In this document: positions 1 through 8,877 of the stretch, in pieces
Layout of the letters: each line of letters opens with the position of its first letter
How positions within the stretch are numbered: the stretch's first letter is position 1
Source: Hominenteromicrobium mulieris
Lineage (GTDB): Bacteria; Bacillota; Clostridia; Oscillospirales; Acutalibacteraceae
Reading direction: 5' to 3'
DNA length: 64,000 nt
Assembly: GCA_021029595.1 (NCBI GenBank)
Contig: JAJJOY010000003.1
Location: forward strand, 683,302-747,301
Position numbers and translations under genes: made by a program
Notes under the pieces: model-generated
The model's database searches: none
The model's input: only the letters and a program-made list of their open reading frames with translations
What the model was told of the DNA's origin: nothing

Positions 1-179
1 GCTACTATCAGCAGCTAATCAGCGGTTATGGACAAGAGTATGCAGATTCCATTATGAGCTATATCTCGGCATATACGCTCCCCCTTCTTTTGATTGCCGG
101 ATTCGTTTGCGGCGTGATCGGCGGTGTGATCGGCCAGAAAATTTTCAAAAAGCACTTTAAGCGTGCGGGTATTGCATAA
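1..179 (+). CDS. ECF transporter S component, MptD-like (C-terminal part)
   Basis: Only the last 58 residues are in the window; the gene begins upstream. The fragment has a hydrophobic segment rich in G, V and I followed by a basic tail ending KKHFKRAGIA. The intact protein at 56833 ends KKHFKKAGMV after a similar segment, so both belong to the same S-component family (MptD/Trep_Strep-like). S components bind the substrate in the membrane and work with EcfT and EcfA. Its TAA stop shares one base with the ATG of the next gene (TAATG), so the S and T components are translationally coupled. The substrate cannot be read from this piece. Confidence 0.72.
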   Translation, partial: YYQQLISGYGQEYADSIMSYISAYTLPLLLIAGFVCGVIGGVIGQKIFKKHFKRAGIA

Positions 180-916
180 TGCGCCGTGAATTGTTAGCAA
201 GCAAAAAAAAGGAAACCGGCCTGTCGTTAGACCCTCGGACAAAGTTGGCATTGCTTATCACGATTGCCCTCTTTGTCTTGAGCGGCGGAGGTGGGGCTGC
301 TTCTAAACAGTTTGCTCCTATTTTGGCTGCTGTTCCATTGATCCTGCTGCTCACGGAAAAATCGTGGAAGGGATCGGTTATCTATTTTGTTTTATATGGC
401 GGCAGCTATATATTGCAACTATGGGCGCTCCCCCACCTGTCCGGCCTTCCTAACTTTCTTGTTGTTGCAATCTGCGGTTTCTTTATGCGGTTTGTGCCGG
501 GGATTATGATGGGATACATCACGGTCAGGACGACGACGGTCAGCGAGTTTGTTGCCGCCATGAAGAAGCTGCATTTACCGGAGCAGATCATCATTCCTAT
601 GTCCGTGATATTCCGATTTTTCCCTACTGTTGTAGAAGAATATAATGCCATAGGGGACGCTATGAAAATGAGAGGAATCCGTTTTGGCGGGGGCAAAGCC
701 AGTGCAATGCTGGAATACAGGCTTGTCCCTGTTATCATGTGTTCCGTCAAGATCGGGGAAGAATTAAATGCGGCAGCCCTGACAAGAGGATTGGGCGGTC
801 CGGTCAAGAGGACAAACATCTGCGAAATCGGCTTTCATGTGCAGGATGTTTTTTTCCTGCTGCTATGTGTGGTGGCTTTTGCAATTCCTATTGTCACGAT
901 GATTACAGGGAGGTAG
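179..916 (+). CDS. ecfT: ECF transporter transmembrane component EcfT
   Basis: A 245-residue membrane protein with several hydrophobic segments. It carries the two short cytoplasmic motifs typical of EcfT: A-M-K-M-R-G near residue 160 and A-A-L-T-R-G near residue 200. In known ECF transporters the Ala-Arg-Gly motifs couple the membrane part to the ATPase grooves. Length and motif spacing fit the family. It starts one base into the stop of the S component and is followed four bases later by the ATPase gene, so S, T and A form one operon. A homologue with the same partners is at 56111. Confidence 0.88.
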   Translation: MRRELLASKKKETGLSLDPRTKLALLITIALFVLSGGGGAASKQFAPILAAVPLILLLTEKSWKGSVIYFVLYGGSYILQLWALPHLSGLPNFLVVAICGFFMRFVPGIMMGYITVRTTTVSEFVAAMKKLHLPEQIIIPMSVIFRFFPTVVEEYNAIGDAMKMRGIRFGGGKASAMLEYRLVPVIMCSVKIGEELNAAALTRGLGGPVKRTNICEIGFHVQDVFFLLLCVVAFAIPIVTMITGR

Positions 917-920
917 GCCT

Positions 921-2456
921 ATGATCGAATGTAAAAAAGTTTCTTTTTCCTACCCTCCAAATGAAACTGACATTGGGGACAGGAAAGGACACGGAACATT
1001 AAGAAATATTGACCTGTCTATTAACGACGGGGATTTTGTACTGCTCTGCGGAACATCGGGCTGCGGTAAAACCACACTGACACGGCTGTTTAACGGACTG
1101 ATTCCTCATTATTACGATGGAAAGCTGGAAGGCACTGTCATGCTTGATGGAGAAGATATGAGCGGGCTTTCCCTGTTTGATATATCAAAAAAAGTGGGTT
1201 CTGTTTTTCAGAATCCACGTTCTCAATTTTTTAATGTGGATACGACCAGCGAAATTGCCTTTGGATGTGAAAACCATGGATTGGAAGAAGCAGAAATCCG
1301 AAAGCGGGTAAAGCTGGTCTCAGAGCAGTTGAACCTTACAAATCTGCTGGACAGAAGTGTTTTCTCCCTTTCCGGTGGGGAAAAGCAAAAAATCGCCTGT
1401 GGATCTGCCGCCGCTGTGGAACCGGATGTATTTGTTTTGGACGAGCCATCTTCCAACCTTGACGCCTATTCCATCGCTGATTTTCGGAAACTGTTAAAAA
1501 TATTGAAGTCACAGGGCAAAACAATTATTATTGCGGAGCACCGGCTCTACTATCTTTATGATCTGGCAGACAGGATCATATATTTAAGCGACGGGGAAAT
1601 ACAAGGGGATTATACTTTGCCGGAATTTCAGTTGATTCCGGCGGCGGAAAAAGCTAAAATGGGATTACGGCCTCTTGGCCTGGGTGAGTTTGCAGACATT
1701 GAGCCTGCCAGTCTACATTCAGGGCAGGGGATATGGAAACTGAACCACTTCCATTTCGCATACAAGAAACAGCCGGAAACGCTTTCTCTGGAAAATATAG
1801 AGCTTCCTGCCGGAAATGTAACGGCGGTCATCGGGCACAATGGAGCCGGAAAAACGACACTATCTCGTTGCTTATGCGGATTGGAAAAAAGATGTAAAGG
1901 TATCCTCGAAAAAGATGGTACTTCCTATTCAAGCAAACAGCGGCTGAAGCTATGCTATATGGTCATGCAGGATGTAAATCATCAGCTTTTTACGGAGAGC
2001 GTTTTAGAGGAAGTCCTGTTAAGTATGCCGGGGAAAGATTCCGATGAATCGCCTGAAAATGTGGCAAAGGCAGAGGCTATCTTGACAGAAATGGATTTGC
2101 TCCCGTACAAAGCCTGCCATCCGATGGGGCTTTCGGGAGGGCAAAAACAACGTGTGGCGATTGCTTCTGCGATTGCCTCTGAACGTCCGGTTATACTATT
2201 TGACGAACCTACCAGCGGCCTTGATCTCTTTCATATGAGGCAGGTGGCCGATTCGGTCAAAGGACTTGCCGATTCAGGAAAAACCATTGTGATTGTGACC
2301 CATGATCCTGAATTTATACTCAGGTGCTGCAATTATGTGATCCATCTGGAAAACGGCAGATTGGAGGAAAGCTATTTCCTCCAGGATACGGAAGGACGGG
2401 AACGGTTATTTAATTTCTTTATGATGGAAGGAGGCGGCGGAAATCAAACTGTTTGA
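921..2456 (+). CDS. ECF-type ATPase, two ABC domains fused (EcfA-EcfA)
   Basis: A 511-residue protein with two complete ABC domains in one chain. Domain 1 has Walker A GTSGCGKT at residues 44-51, signature LSGGEKQ near 152 and Walker B ending VLDEPSSNLD. Domain 2 has Walker A GHNGAGKT near 303, signature LSGGQKQR near 402 and Walker B ending FDEPTSGLD. The double ATPase would energise the EcfT/S complex by ATP hydrolysis on the cytoplasmic face. Most ECF systems use two separate genes; here they are fused, as in the copy at 54622. The Shine-Dalgarno GGGAGG overlaps the end of ecfT. Confidence 0.9.
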   Translation: MIECKKVSFSYPPNETDIGDRKGHGTLRNIDLSINDGDFVLLCGTSGCGKTTLTRLFNGLIPHYYDGKLEGTVMLDGEDMSGLSLFDISKKVGSVFQNPRSQFFNVDTTSEIAFGCENHGLEEAEIRKRVKLVSEQLNLTNLLDRSVFSLSGGEKQKIACGSAAAVEPDVFVLDEPSSNLDAYSIADFRKLLKILKSQGKTIIIAEHRLYYLYDLADRIIYLSDGEIQGDYTLPEFQLIPAAEKAKMGLRPLGLGEFADIEPASLHSGQGIWKLNHFHFAYKKQPETLSLENIELPAGNVTAVIGHNGAGKTTLSRCLCGLEKRCKGILEKDGTSYSSKQRLKLCYMVMQDVNHQLFTESVLEEVLLSMPGKDSDESPENVAKAEAILTEMDLLPYKACHPMGLSGGQKQRVAIASAIASERPVILFDEPTSGLDLFHMRQVADSVKGLADSGKTIVIVTHDPEFILRCCNYVIHLENGRLEESYFLQDTEGRERLFNFFMMEGGGGNQTV

Positions 2457-2550
2457 TGGTAAAATAAACTGCGGCTCAAATGTTAAAAATGTCATTGAAA
2501 CTGAGGATTGCGTTGTCCTGCAGCTTTTTGACGAGAGCGGCGAGGGAACC

Positions 2551-3408
2551 ATGACAGCCCACAAAATTTTTGATGGCGCTTTTGTGATGTATAGCGATAT
2601 GCACCTGAAAGAATGTACCTCCTACTTTCAGAGTAGTACGGACAGTTCGCTTCTCTATATAGACCATTGCAGGGAGGGACGGATCGAAAGCGAGATTGAC
2701 AATCATGCGTATAGCTATTTGCAAGAGAATGAGATGCGTGTGGATGACCGGCGTTCCCATTCGGGACGGTTCTGCTTTCCACTCTGCCACTATCATGGGA
2801 TGACCCTGGGATTTGATCTGGACATTGCTGTGCCGGCGCTGAAAGACTTTTTTGGCGGATTTTCTGTTGATTTGTACGAGCTTCAAAAAAAGTATTGCAA
2901 TGACAAGAAACCGTTTGTGATTCATAATGAGCCAGGAATTGAACATATTTTTTCAGAGCTTTACTTTGTCCCGCAGCAGATCAAAAGTGACTACTATAAA
3001 GTAAAAGCCCTGGAGCTGCTTTTATATCTGGACGCTTTGCAGTTTTCTGATTCCAAAGAAGATCGCCCTTATTTCTATAAAGGTCAGGTAGAAAAAATCA
3101 AAGCGATCCATGATCTTATTACGGCAAATTTGCAGGAGCATTACACGATGGATGAATTAGCTGAACGATTCCAGATTTCGTTGACGGGGATGAAAACCTG
3201 CTTTAAGGAAATATACGGAGATTCCATGTATTCCTATCTTCGCCGTTATCGGATGAACGTTGCTGCCACAATGCTCCGGCAGGATTCCAAAAAAGGGATT
3301 GCGGAAATTGCCGGAGCTGTGGGATATGAAAGCCCCAGTAAATTTGCAACAGCTTTCCGGCAGGTGATAGGGCAGACGCCGATGGAATATCGAAAATCTT
3401 TTTTCTAA
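2551..3408 (+). CDS. AraC-family transcriptional regulator
   Basis: The C-terminal part (about residues 200-285) is a double helix-turn-helix of the AraC type, with MDELAERFQIS, the second helix region IAEIAGAVGYESPSKFATAF and the closing motif GQTPMEYRK. The N-terminal part is a variable sensor domain. It sits in the transport operon between the ECF ATPase and the first ABC half-transporter and probably activates the cassette in response to imported substrate, as YbtA does in yersiniabactin loci. The start is uncertain: ATG 2551 has no good ribosome site, and the frame is open upstream to 2425 with protein-like sequence but no ATG, GTG or TTG. Confidence 0.85.
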   Translation: MTAHKIFDGAFVMYSDMHLKECTSYFQSSTDSSLLYIDHCREGRIESEIDNHAYSYLQENEMRVDDRRSHSGRFCFPLCHYHGMTLGFDLDIAVPALKDFFGGFSVDLYELQKKYCNDKKPFVIHNEPGIEHIFSELYFVPQQIKSDYYKVKALELLLYLDALQFSDSKEDRPYFYKGQVEKIKAIHDLITANLQEHYTMDELAERFQISLTGMKTCFKEIYGDSMYSYLRRYRMNVAATMLRQDSKKGIAEIAGAVGYESPSKFATAFRQVIGQTPMEYRKSFF

Positions 3409-3462
3409 ACGGTGCATAAATGCCGTTTTGGAGAGGAAAGAAGAATTGAATACTGCTACAAT

Positions 3463-3496
3463 AAGGATGGTTAGCAAAGACTACCCATCCTTTTTT
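3463..3496 (+). terminator. Hairpin with T-run between AraC gene and ABC genes
   Basis: GGATGG at 3465-3470, extended by TTAG, pairs with CTACCCATCC at 3481-3490, followed by a run of six Ts. It lies 54 bases after the AraC stop and before the Shine-Dalgarno of the next gene. It could end the ECF-AraC transcript or attenuate entry into the ABC genes. Confidence 0.7.
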
Positions 3497-3529
3497 CTTT
3501 GCTGACTAAAAAGAAGGAAGGTGATTGTA

Positions 3530-5311
3530 ATGAAGCAGCAAAAAGATAATTGGGTGAAAATTCTGTTTTCCTTCGCCGCACCATGCAAGGGGAAAATGGC
3601 TCTTTCGGTATTCTGCGCCATTCTGAGCGTTGCAGGAGGGTTTATTCCTTTTTGGGCTGTATATGAAATCCTGCTGGCATTTATCAATCAGAATGTGACC
3701 CTGAATGGCATTCTGATTTGGTGTCTGGTTGGAGCAGCGGGCTACCTGCTGCGGGTTGCCTGCCATGGAATCTCTACGATCCTGGCGCATATTTCAGCCT
3801 ATACCATTTTGGAAGGAATCCGGCTTAAAATTGCGGACCGGCTGATGAAAGCGCCTCTCGGCGAAGTGATGGGGCGGCGAATCGGCTATCTGAAAAATAT
3901 CATCATGGATAAGGTGGAGGATTTAGAGCCGCCTTTGGCACACATGATCCCGGAATTGACTTCTAACCTCCTACTCCCTGTTGCAATTTTTACCTGGATG
4001 ATGGTCATTGACTGGCGCATGGGATTGGCGGTTCTGATTGCTCCGGTGCTGGCCATGATTCCTATGTTTTTCCTTATGAGGAACTATAACAGCCAGTACG
4101 CCGCTTATATGGAGGCAAATAACCACGTCAACAGTATTATTATCGAGTATGTGGAAGGTATCGAGGTTGTAAAGGCCTTTAACCAAAGCACAAGCTCCTA
4201 TGAAAAATTTGTTAATGCTGTCCAGTCGTTCAAAGAGTTTACCTTGGCGTGGTTTAAGAGTACATGGAAATCGATGAACCTTATGATGGCGATTATGCCC
4301 ACAACGCTCCTGGGGGTTCTTCCTGTCGGCCTTTTGCTGGTGCAGAATGGAAGTATCTCCCCTGCGGAGCTTGCAATGGGGATTATCCTTTCCCTCAGCA
4401 TTGTTGGACCGTTGATGAAAGCAACCACTTTCATTAACGAAGCAAAGTCTATGGAATATGCAGTAGAGGCGGCAAATGAACTTTTGAACCTGCCTGTACT
4501 GCCGGATTCAGGGAAAATCGTATCTATTCCTCACAATGATATTGCGTTGAAGCATGTAACCTTTTCCTATGACGGTTCCGAGCAAAATGAAGTGTTGCAT
4601 GATGTGAACCTGGAATTGCCAGAGGGAAGTTTTACGGCACTTGTAGGACCGTCTGGCGGCGGTAAATCAACGATTGCCCGTCTGATTGCAAGGTTTTGGG
4701 ACGTGACAGGCGGCAACATTACCATTGGGGGGAAGAATATCAAAGAGTTGTCTATACGCCAGCTTTCCGAACTGGTCAGTTTTGTGACGCAGGATAACTT
4801 CCTGTTTAATTGCTCCCTGAAAGAAAACATCCGTCTTGGAAATCCAAACGCCACAGATGAAGAAGTATATGCGGCGGCGAAAGCGGCCTGCTGTGATGAA
4901 TTTATTGTGCGTTTGGACAAAGGATATGATACCCCTGCCGGTGATGCCGGAAAGAGGCTGTCCGGCGGCGAAAAACAGCGAATTGCGATTGCGAGGGCGA
5001 TCCTAAAAAATGCCCCGATTGTTATTTTGGATGAAGCGACAGCATTTACTGACCCGCAGAACGAAGATAAAATTCAGAAATCTATCATGGCGTTATCAAA
5101 GGGTAAAACTCTTCTTGTGATCGCCCACCGCCTTTCCACCATTCAGAACGCAGATCAGATTGTCGTGTTGAAAAAAGGCCGGATTGTGGATTGCGGAAAG
5201 CAGGAAGAATTGTTGAAGCGGTGTCCGCTTTATGCGGATATGTGGAAAGCCCACATCGGGGCGAAGAATTGGTCTGTGAGTGAAAAGAAGGAGGTGGCCG
5301 CTCATGTTTAA
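3530..5311 (+). CDS. ABC half-transporter 1, exporter fold (YbtP/IrtA-like)
   Basis: A fused membrane-ATPase half-transporter of 593 residues. About six hydrophobic segments come first, then one ABC domain with Walker A GPSGGGKS near residue 373, signature LSGGEKQR near 475, Walker B VILDEATAFTD near 498 and H-loop IAHRLST. ATG 3530 is preferred because AAGGAAGGTG sits just upstream; a GTG nine bases earlier is the alternative. It overlaps the next half-transporter by eight bases, so the two probably form a heterodimer. Exporter-fold pairs of this kind next to AraC and DtxR regulators include siderophore importers (YbtPQ, IrtAB). That role is an inference here; drug or peptide export is the alternative. 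Confidence 0.85.
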   Translation: MKQQKDNWVKILFSFAAPCKGKMALSVFCAILSVAGGFIPFWAVYEILLAFINQNVTLNGILIWCLVGAAGYLLRVACHGISTILAHISAYTILEGIRLKIADRLMKAPLGEVMGRRIGYLKNIIMDKVEDLEPPLAHMIPELTSNLLLPVAIFTWMMVIDWRMGLAVLIAPVLAMIPMFFLMRNYNSQYAAYMEANNHVNSIIIEYVEGIEVVKAFNQSTSSYEKFVNAVQSFKEFTLAWFKSTWKSMNLMMAIMPTTLLGVLPVGLLLVQNGSISPAELAMGIILSLSIVGPLMKATTFINEAKSMEYAVEAANELLNLPVLPDSGKIVSIPHNDIALKHVTFSYDGSEQNEVLHDVNLELPEGSFTALVGPSGGGKSTIARLIARFWDVTGGNITIGGKNIKELSIRQLSELVSFVTQDNFLFNCSLKENIRLGNPNATDEEVYAAAKAACCDEFIVRLDKGYDTPAGDAGKRLSGGEKQRIAIARAILKNAPIVILDEATAFTDPQNEDKIQKSIMALSKGKTLLVIAHRLSTIQNADQIVVLKKGRIVDCGKQEELLKRCPLYADMWKAHIGAKNWSVSEKKEVAAHV

Positions 5312-7055
5312 GTCTATGAAACGGATCATTAAATGGGCGGGGAAATATAAGGGACGCCTCTATCTTGGCTCTGTTTTTTCCTTTTTCAGCAGCCTGTCTA
5401 CGGCGATCCCTACAATGGCTGCCGCTTATGCCCTTGATAAAGCAATCGCAGCTTATTGGGCAGGCAACACAATAGAATCCTCCCTGATCTGGCAGACGCT
5501 TTGGATTATTGTTGGCTCGATTGCGCTTAACTTTCTACTCTCTTATTTGCGGGCGGTGTTGCAGGAAAGCATTGGCTATGAAGTAGCCGCAGGGCAGCGA
5601 ATCCATTTAGGCGATGTGCTGAAAAGGGTTCCTCTGGGATATTTTTCTAAAAACAGCGTGGGCGATATTCTGACAGGTGTTACCACGGAGCTATCCACAC
5701 TTGAATTGCAGGGAATGAAGATGGTTGACATCATCATCAACGGATATGCAAAGTTTATTGCAATTCTTCTGTGTTTCCTTTTCCTGAGTCCAGCCGCAGC
5801 AGTGATTTCTGTTGTCGGCGTTGCCTTTTCCTCATTGGCCTTACATGGTATCAGCAGGCATAGTGAAAAGACCGCTGCTATCACGCACCAGGCCATGGAG
5901 GATATGTCTGGCTCTGCGATTGAATATATCCGCGGGCTGTCCATCGTTAAATCGTTCGGACAGGAAGGGGCTTCTATCGAAAGTTTCCGCAAGGCAAATA
6001 CGGATTTGAAAAATATTCATATCAAAGTAGAAAAAGGCTATACGCCATTTAACTGCTTGCATCTGTTCTCCTTAAAACTGGCATCTATGGGGATTGTGTT
6101 TATCTGTGCATGGCAGACACTTAACGGGCAAATGAGTCTTGCTTATTTCCTGATGTTTGTTCTGTTTTCTTTCGTAATCTTTGGAAGTGTGGAAAACATT
6201 AACGACGCGGCTCACATGCTGGGTCTTATAGATTCCGCTATGAATAAGCTGGAAGCTCTGGAAAATGCAGAATATATCGACCAAGACGGAAAAGATATTA
6301 CACCGACCTCGTATGACATTACTTTTCAGGATGTATCCTTTGGTTACGATAAACGGACTGTATTGCATGATGTGAATTTCACGATTCCGCAGAATACCAC
6401 AACAGCGATTGTAGGTCCCTCCGGGAGCGGCAAGTCTACCCTGTGTAGCCTGATTGCACGCTTTTATGATGTTGACGCCGGAAAAATCACTTTAGGAGAA
6501 ACAGATATTCGAGAATTTACCTGTGACAGCTTACTAAAAAATATCAGTATGGTGTTCCAGAATGTATATCTGTTCCGGGATACAATCCGTAACAATATCA
6601 AATTCGGCAGCCCGGACGCTTCGGAGGAACAGATGATTGCCGCTGCAAAAGAAGCGCGCTGCCATGACTTTATTATGGCCTTGCCAGATGGATATGATAC
6701 CGTCATTGGGGAGGGCGGTTCTTCTCTTTCCGGCGGTGAAAAGCAGCGGATTTCGATTGCCAGAGCCATGCTGAAAGATGCGCCGATTGTCATTTTGGAC
6801 GAGGCCACGGCCAGCATTGACCCAGAGAATGAGCATTTGATTCAAGAGGCTATTTCCGCACTGACACATGGTAAAACAATCATAACGATTGCCCATAGAC
6901 TGGCGACGATTGAAAATGCGGATCAAATTCTTGTCATTGATGGTGGAACCGTCGTGCAGAAAGGAACCCATAAGGAATTGCTGGCTCAAAGGGGAACCTA
7001 TCAGGAATTTATTAAGATTCGGGAACAGGCTGAGGGCTGGAGGATTCAACAATAA
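5304..7055 (+). CDS. ABC half-transporter 2, exporter fold (YbtQ/IrtB-like)
   Basis: The 583-residue partner of the preceding gene. An N-terminal membrane domain is followed by an ABC domain with Walker A GPSGSGKS near residue 371, signature LSGGEKQR near 475, Walker B VILDEATASID near 494 and IAHRLAT. ATG 5304 is chosen because AAGGAGGTGG lies 10-17 bases upstream; the start lies inside the stop region of half-transporter 1, showing coupling. The GTG at 5280 would lengthen the protein by eight residues but lacks a site as good. The DtxR-like gene follows after 17 bases. Confidence 0.86.
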   Translation: MFKSMKRIIKWAGKYKGRLYLGSVFSFFSSLSTAIPTMAAAYALDKAIAAYWAGNTIESSLIWQTLWIIVGSIALNFLLSYLRAVLQESIGYEVAAGQRIHLGDVLKRVPLGYFSKNSVGDILTGVTTELSTLELQGMKMVDIIINGYAKFIAILLCFLFLSPAAAVISVVGVAFSSLALHGISRHSEKTAAITHQAMEDMSGSAIEYIRGLSIVKSFGQEGASIESFRKANTDLKNIHIKVEKGYTPFNCLHLFSLKLASMGIVFICAWQTLNGQMSLAYFLMFVLFSFVIFGSVENINDAAHMLGLIDSAMNKLEALENAEYIDQDGKDITPTSYDITFQDVSFGYDKRTVLHDVNFTIPQNTTTAIVGPSGSGKSTLCSLIARFYDVDAGKITLGETDIREFTCDSLLKNISMVFQNVYLFRDTIRNNIKFGSPDASEEQMIAAAKEARCHDFIMALPDGYDTVIGEGGSSLSGGEKQRISIARAMLKDAPIVILDEATASIDPENEHLIQEAISALTHGKTIITIAHRLATIENADQILVIDGGTVVQKGTHKELLAQRGTYQEFIKIREQAEGWRIQQ

Positions 7056-7072
7056 GCATAAAGGAGGAACTG

Positions 7073-7441
7073 ATGAAGATTCATGCGTCTGGGGAGGATT
7101 ATCTGGAGGCTATCCTTGTTCTACAAAAGAAAATGGGCATGGTCCGCTCCATTGACCTTGCCCGGCACATGGGCTTTAGCAAACCGAGTATCAGCCATGC
7201 GGTAGGCGTTTTGAAAAATGGAGGTTTTCTGACCGTGGATGATGATGGGTTCCTTCATCTGACCGTCATAGGTCGGGAGATTGCCGAGAAAATCTATGAA
7301 CGCCATTTGTTTTTTATGGAGCAGTTTATCGCTGCTGGCGTCGATCAGGAAACAGCGGAACAAGACGCCTGCCGGATTGAACACGCCATCAGTGATACAT
7401 CTTTCCGAAAGCTGAAGGAGAAAGTACAAGGAACCGATTAG
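7073..7441 (+). CDS. DtxR/MntR-family metalloregulator
   Basis: A 122-residue protein with an N-terminal winged helix and the DtxR dimer/metal domain, without the C-terminal SH3-like domain of full-length DtxR. Likely metal ligands are visible: D9 and E12 in the MntR-like motif EDYLE, H78 in YERHLFF, and C100, E103, H104 in DACRIEH. The last motif is like DtxR/IdeR (Cys-x-x-Glu-His), whereas D9 is as in MntR. It closes the operon after a good Shine-Dalgarno (AAAGGAGG), so it probably represses the cassette when iron or manganese is plentiful. The specific metal is not decided by sequence alone. Confidence 0.87.
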   Translation: MKIHASGEDYLEAILVLQKKMGMVRSIDLARHMGFSKPSISHAVGVLKNGGFLTVDDDGFLHLTVIGREIAEKIYERHLFFMEQFIAAGVDQETAEQDACRIEHAISDTSFRKLKEKVQGTD

Positions 7442-7789
7442 CGCACATCGGCTCCGCTCTGCATAATAAGTTATCTGCCCCGTCCGGGGAAAGAAAAAAA
7501 CCGTTGACTGGGGCAGATAATTTCGTGCGCTATTTTAAGGTTTGAACTCAATCGGCGGTTTTGAAGGACAATTTCAGAGCCGCCGTTTCTTTGCGTTTAC
7601 ACAAACTAATGACGACTTGCAGGGACACGGTAGCCGCTTGGAGGTTAATTTGCCGTGTCTCTTTTGCTTTTTCAAAGCTCCCATGATCTACATCAATTAA
7701 AAAAAGCATTGCCCCTCCTCCGGGCAAGTATAGCATTGCATCGGCATTATCGTTCCATGTGATTCAGCATAATAATGACTGTTCTTGGT

Positions 7790-7827
7790 GCGCCAGTTTC
7801 CCATTGCGGGAATCTGGCGTTTTTTGT
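7790..7827 (+). terminator. Rho-independent terminator
   Basis: CGCCAG and CTGGCG form the outer stem, with TTCCC and GGGAA inside and a four-base ATTGC-type loop, followed by TTTTTT. It probably ends transcripts from the cargo cassette. Confidence 0.75.
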
Positions 7828-7881
7828 TGCCTTTTTTTCGGAGATAATCCGGCTGTATACCGGTGTCGTTCCCCACCTCCA

Positions 7882-7914
7882 TTCGATTCACTCGTCAATC
7901 ACCCGTGAATCGAA
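7882..7914 (+). promoter_or_regulatory. Hairpin at the translation start region of the sigma-like gene
   Basis: TTCGATTCAC (7882-7891) and GTGAATCGAA (7905-7914) are perfect complements, and the Shine-Dalgarno TGGAGG follows directly. The sigma-like gene of element 2 has an equally placed hairpin (58988-59015) with a different sequence, suggesting a conserved control device. Confidence 0.5.
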
Positions 7915-7927
7915 ATGGAGGTACATA

Positions 7928-8341
7928 ATGAAGAAAATTAACCTTCGGGAACTTTATCCTGATGTTTATACAACAGACTTTTTTGTAGATGTGACAGAGG
8001 AAGTAATGGAGACTATTCGAGCAGCTGAACGTGCGGAGGCTGCGTATGAGCGAAAGATGTATCGTTATAAAGCACAGTATTCTCTGGATTGCGAGAATGG
8101 CATTGAAAATGCGGTGCTGTTGAAGCCGAAAACACCGGAGATGCTTCTGGAGGAAAAACAGCTTCAGGAGCAGGTCTATTCTGCTGTGATGAATTTACCG
8201 AAAAAACAGGCAAAGAGGATTTATGCCCGATATTACCTGGGAATGACGGTAAATGAAATTGCCGGGGTAGAAGGTGTAGACCCAAGCCGTGTCCGAGACA
8301 GTATCCGGCGCGGCTTAAAGCAGCTCGGAAAATATTTTTGA
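7928..8341 (+). CDS. Sigma-70 region 4-like protein of ICE
   Basis: A 137-residue protein. The C-terminal half (EKQLQEQVYSAVMNLPKKQ, then YYLGMTVNEIAGVEGVDPS) is a sigma region 4 type helix-turn-helix ending in an arginine-rich recognition segment. A short N-terminal part lacks recognisable region 2, so it may be a specialised sigma-like activator, as encoded near integrase modules of Tn916-type elements. ATG 7928 has TGGAGG just upstream; longer readings start within the upstream hairpin. The element 2 counterpart is at 59033, though the two are divergent. Confidence 0.78.
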   Translation: MKKINLRELYPDVYTTDFFVDVTEEVMETIRAAERAEAAYERKMYRYKAQYSLDCENGIENAVLLKPKTPEMLLEEKQLQEQVYSAVMNLPKKQAKRIYARYYLGMTVNEIAGVEGVDPSRVRDSIRRGLKQLGKYF

Positions 8342-8877
8342 TAAAGTTTCGTTTGATGCGCCTGTTTTTTGCCTTTTTTGTCAGTGTTAATAAGAAGGAC
8401 AAATTTTCCTCCTTCATCTGCACATTGACAATCGAATAGACAGCACAACAGGTACATAACCCATGTACGAGCGAATATGAAACGCCGCGAGGATGGAGCA
8501 GTCAGGGAGGTGATGAAAGCACTGCTTCGGAGCGATCTACGATTTCATAAAAGAATGGTGGCAGATTTGGCGCGATGACTACATGGGGGCTTAAAGATAC
8601 TTCCTCACGGCCCGCCAAAGACTTGGGGGGAACCCTGCGGCACACGATACGAACGATGCTGCGGAGTTATGACATCCGCGCCAGCGGAGACCTGTTGTGT
8701 TCCCATCGTCAGGGGGCGTGGCAAATGTGACGAAAGCTGAGAAATATAAATAGGAAGCGTTTGCCGCTTTCTGTTCAAAATCAGATACCATGCGCTGGTG
8801 GTTTCGGCTGCCAGCGTATTCATGTGATTTTGAACAAACACGATGACAAACTTGACGGATTGGAGGAAATATGCTTT
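8342..8877. other. Non-coding region upstream of excisionase-like gene
   Basis: I see no supported gene. A GC-rich part at about 8460-8720 has several short complementary tracts and resembles in position, not sequence, the structured-looking stretch at 59590-59990 in element 2. A long inverted repeat lies at 8772-8836. Confidence 0.5.
8772..8836. repeat. Long inverted repeat before excisionase-like gene
   Basis: TGTTCAAAATCA (8772-8783) and TGATTTTGAACA (8825-8836) are perfect 12-base complements. Inside them ATGCGCTGG (8790-8798) and CCAGCGTAT (8811-8819) pair with one mismatch. It may be a protein binding site or RNA hairpin controlling the excisionase-integrase genes 42 bases downstream. 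Confidence 0.6.

Larger units (their letters stand above)
7442..7927. other. Intergenic region with hairpins before sigma-like gene
   Basis: No convincing gene is seen. The stretch holds an 11-bp perfect inverted repeat (7471-7481 with 7510-7520, TTATCTGCCCC type, 28-base loop), a terminator at 7790-7827 and a hairpin at 7882-7914 next to the Shine-Dalgarno of the following gene. Confidence 0.6.

Noticed and set aside
8500..8594. Possible short peptide frame with F-I-K-E-W-W-Q-I-W-R-D-D-Y before 8594
   Set aside because: It has no start codon in frame after the preceding stop, so a gene cannot be supported; a remnant is possible.
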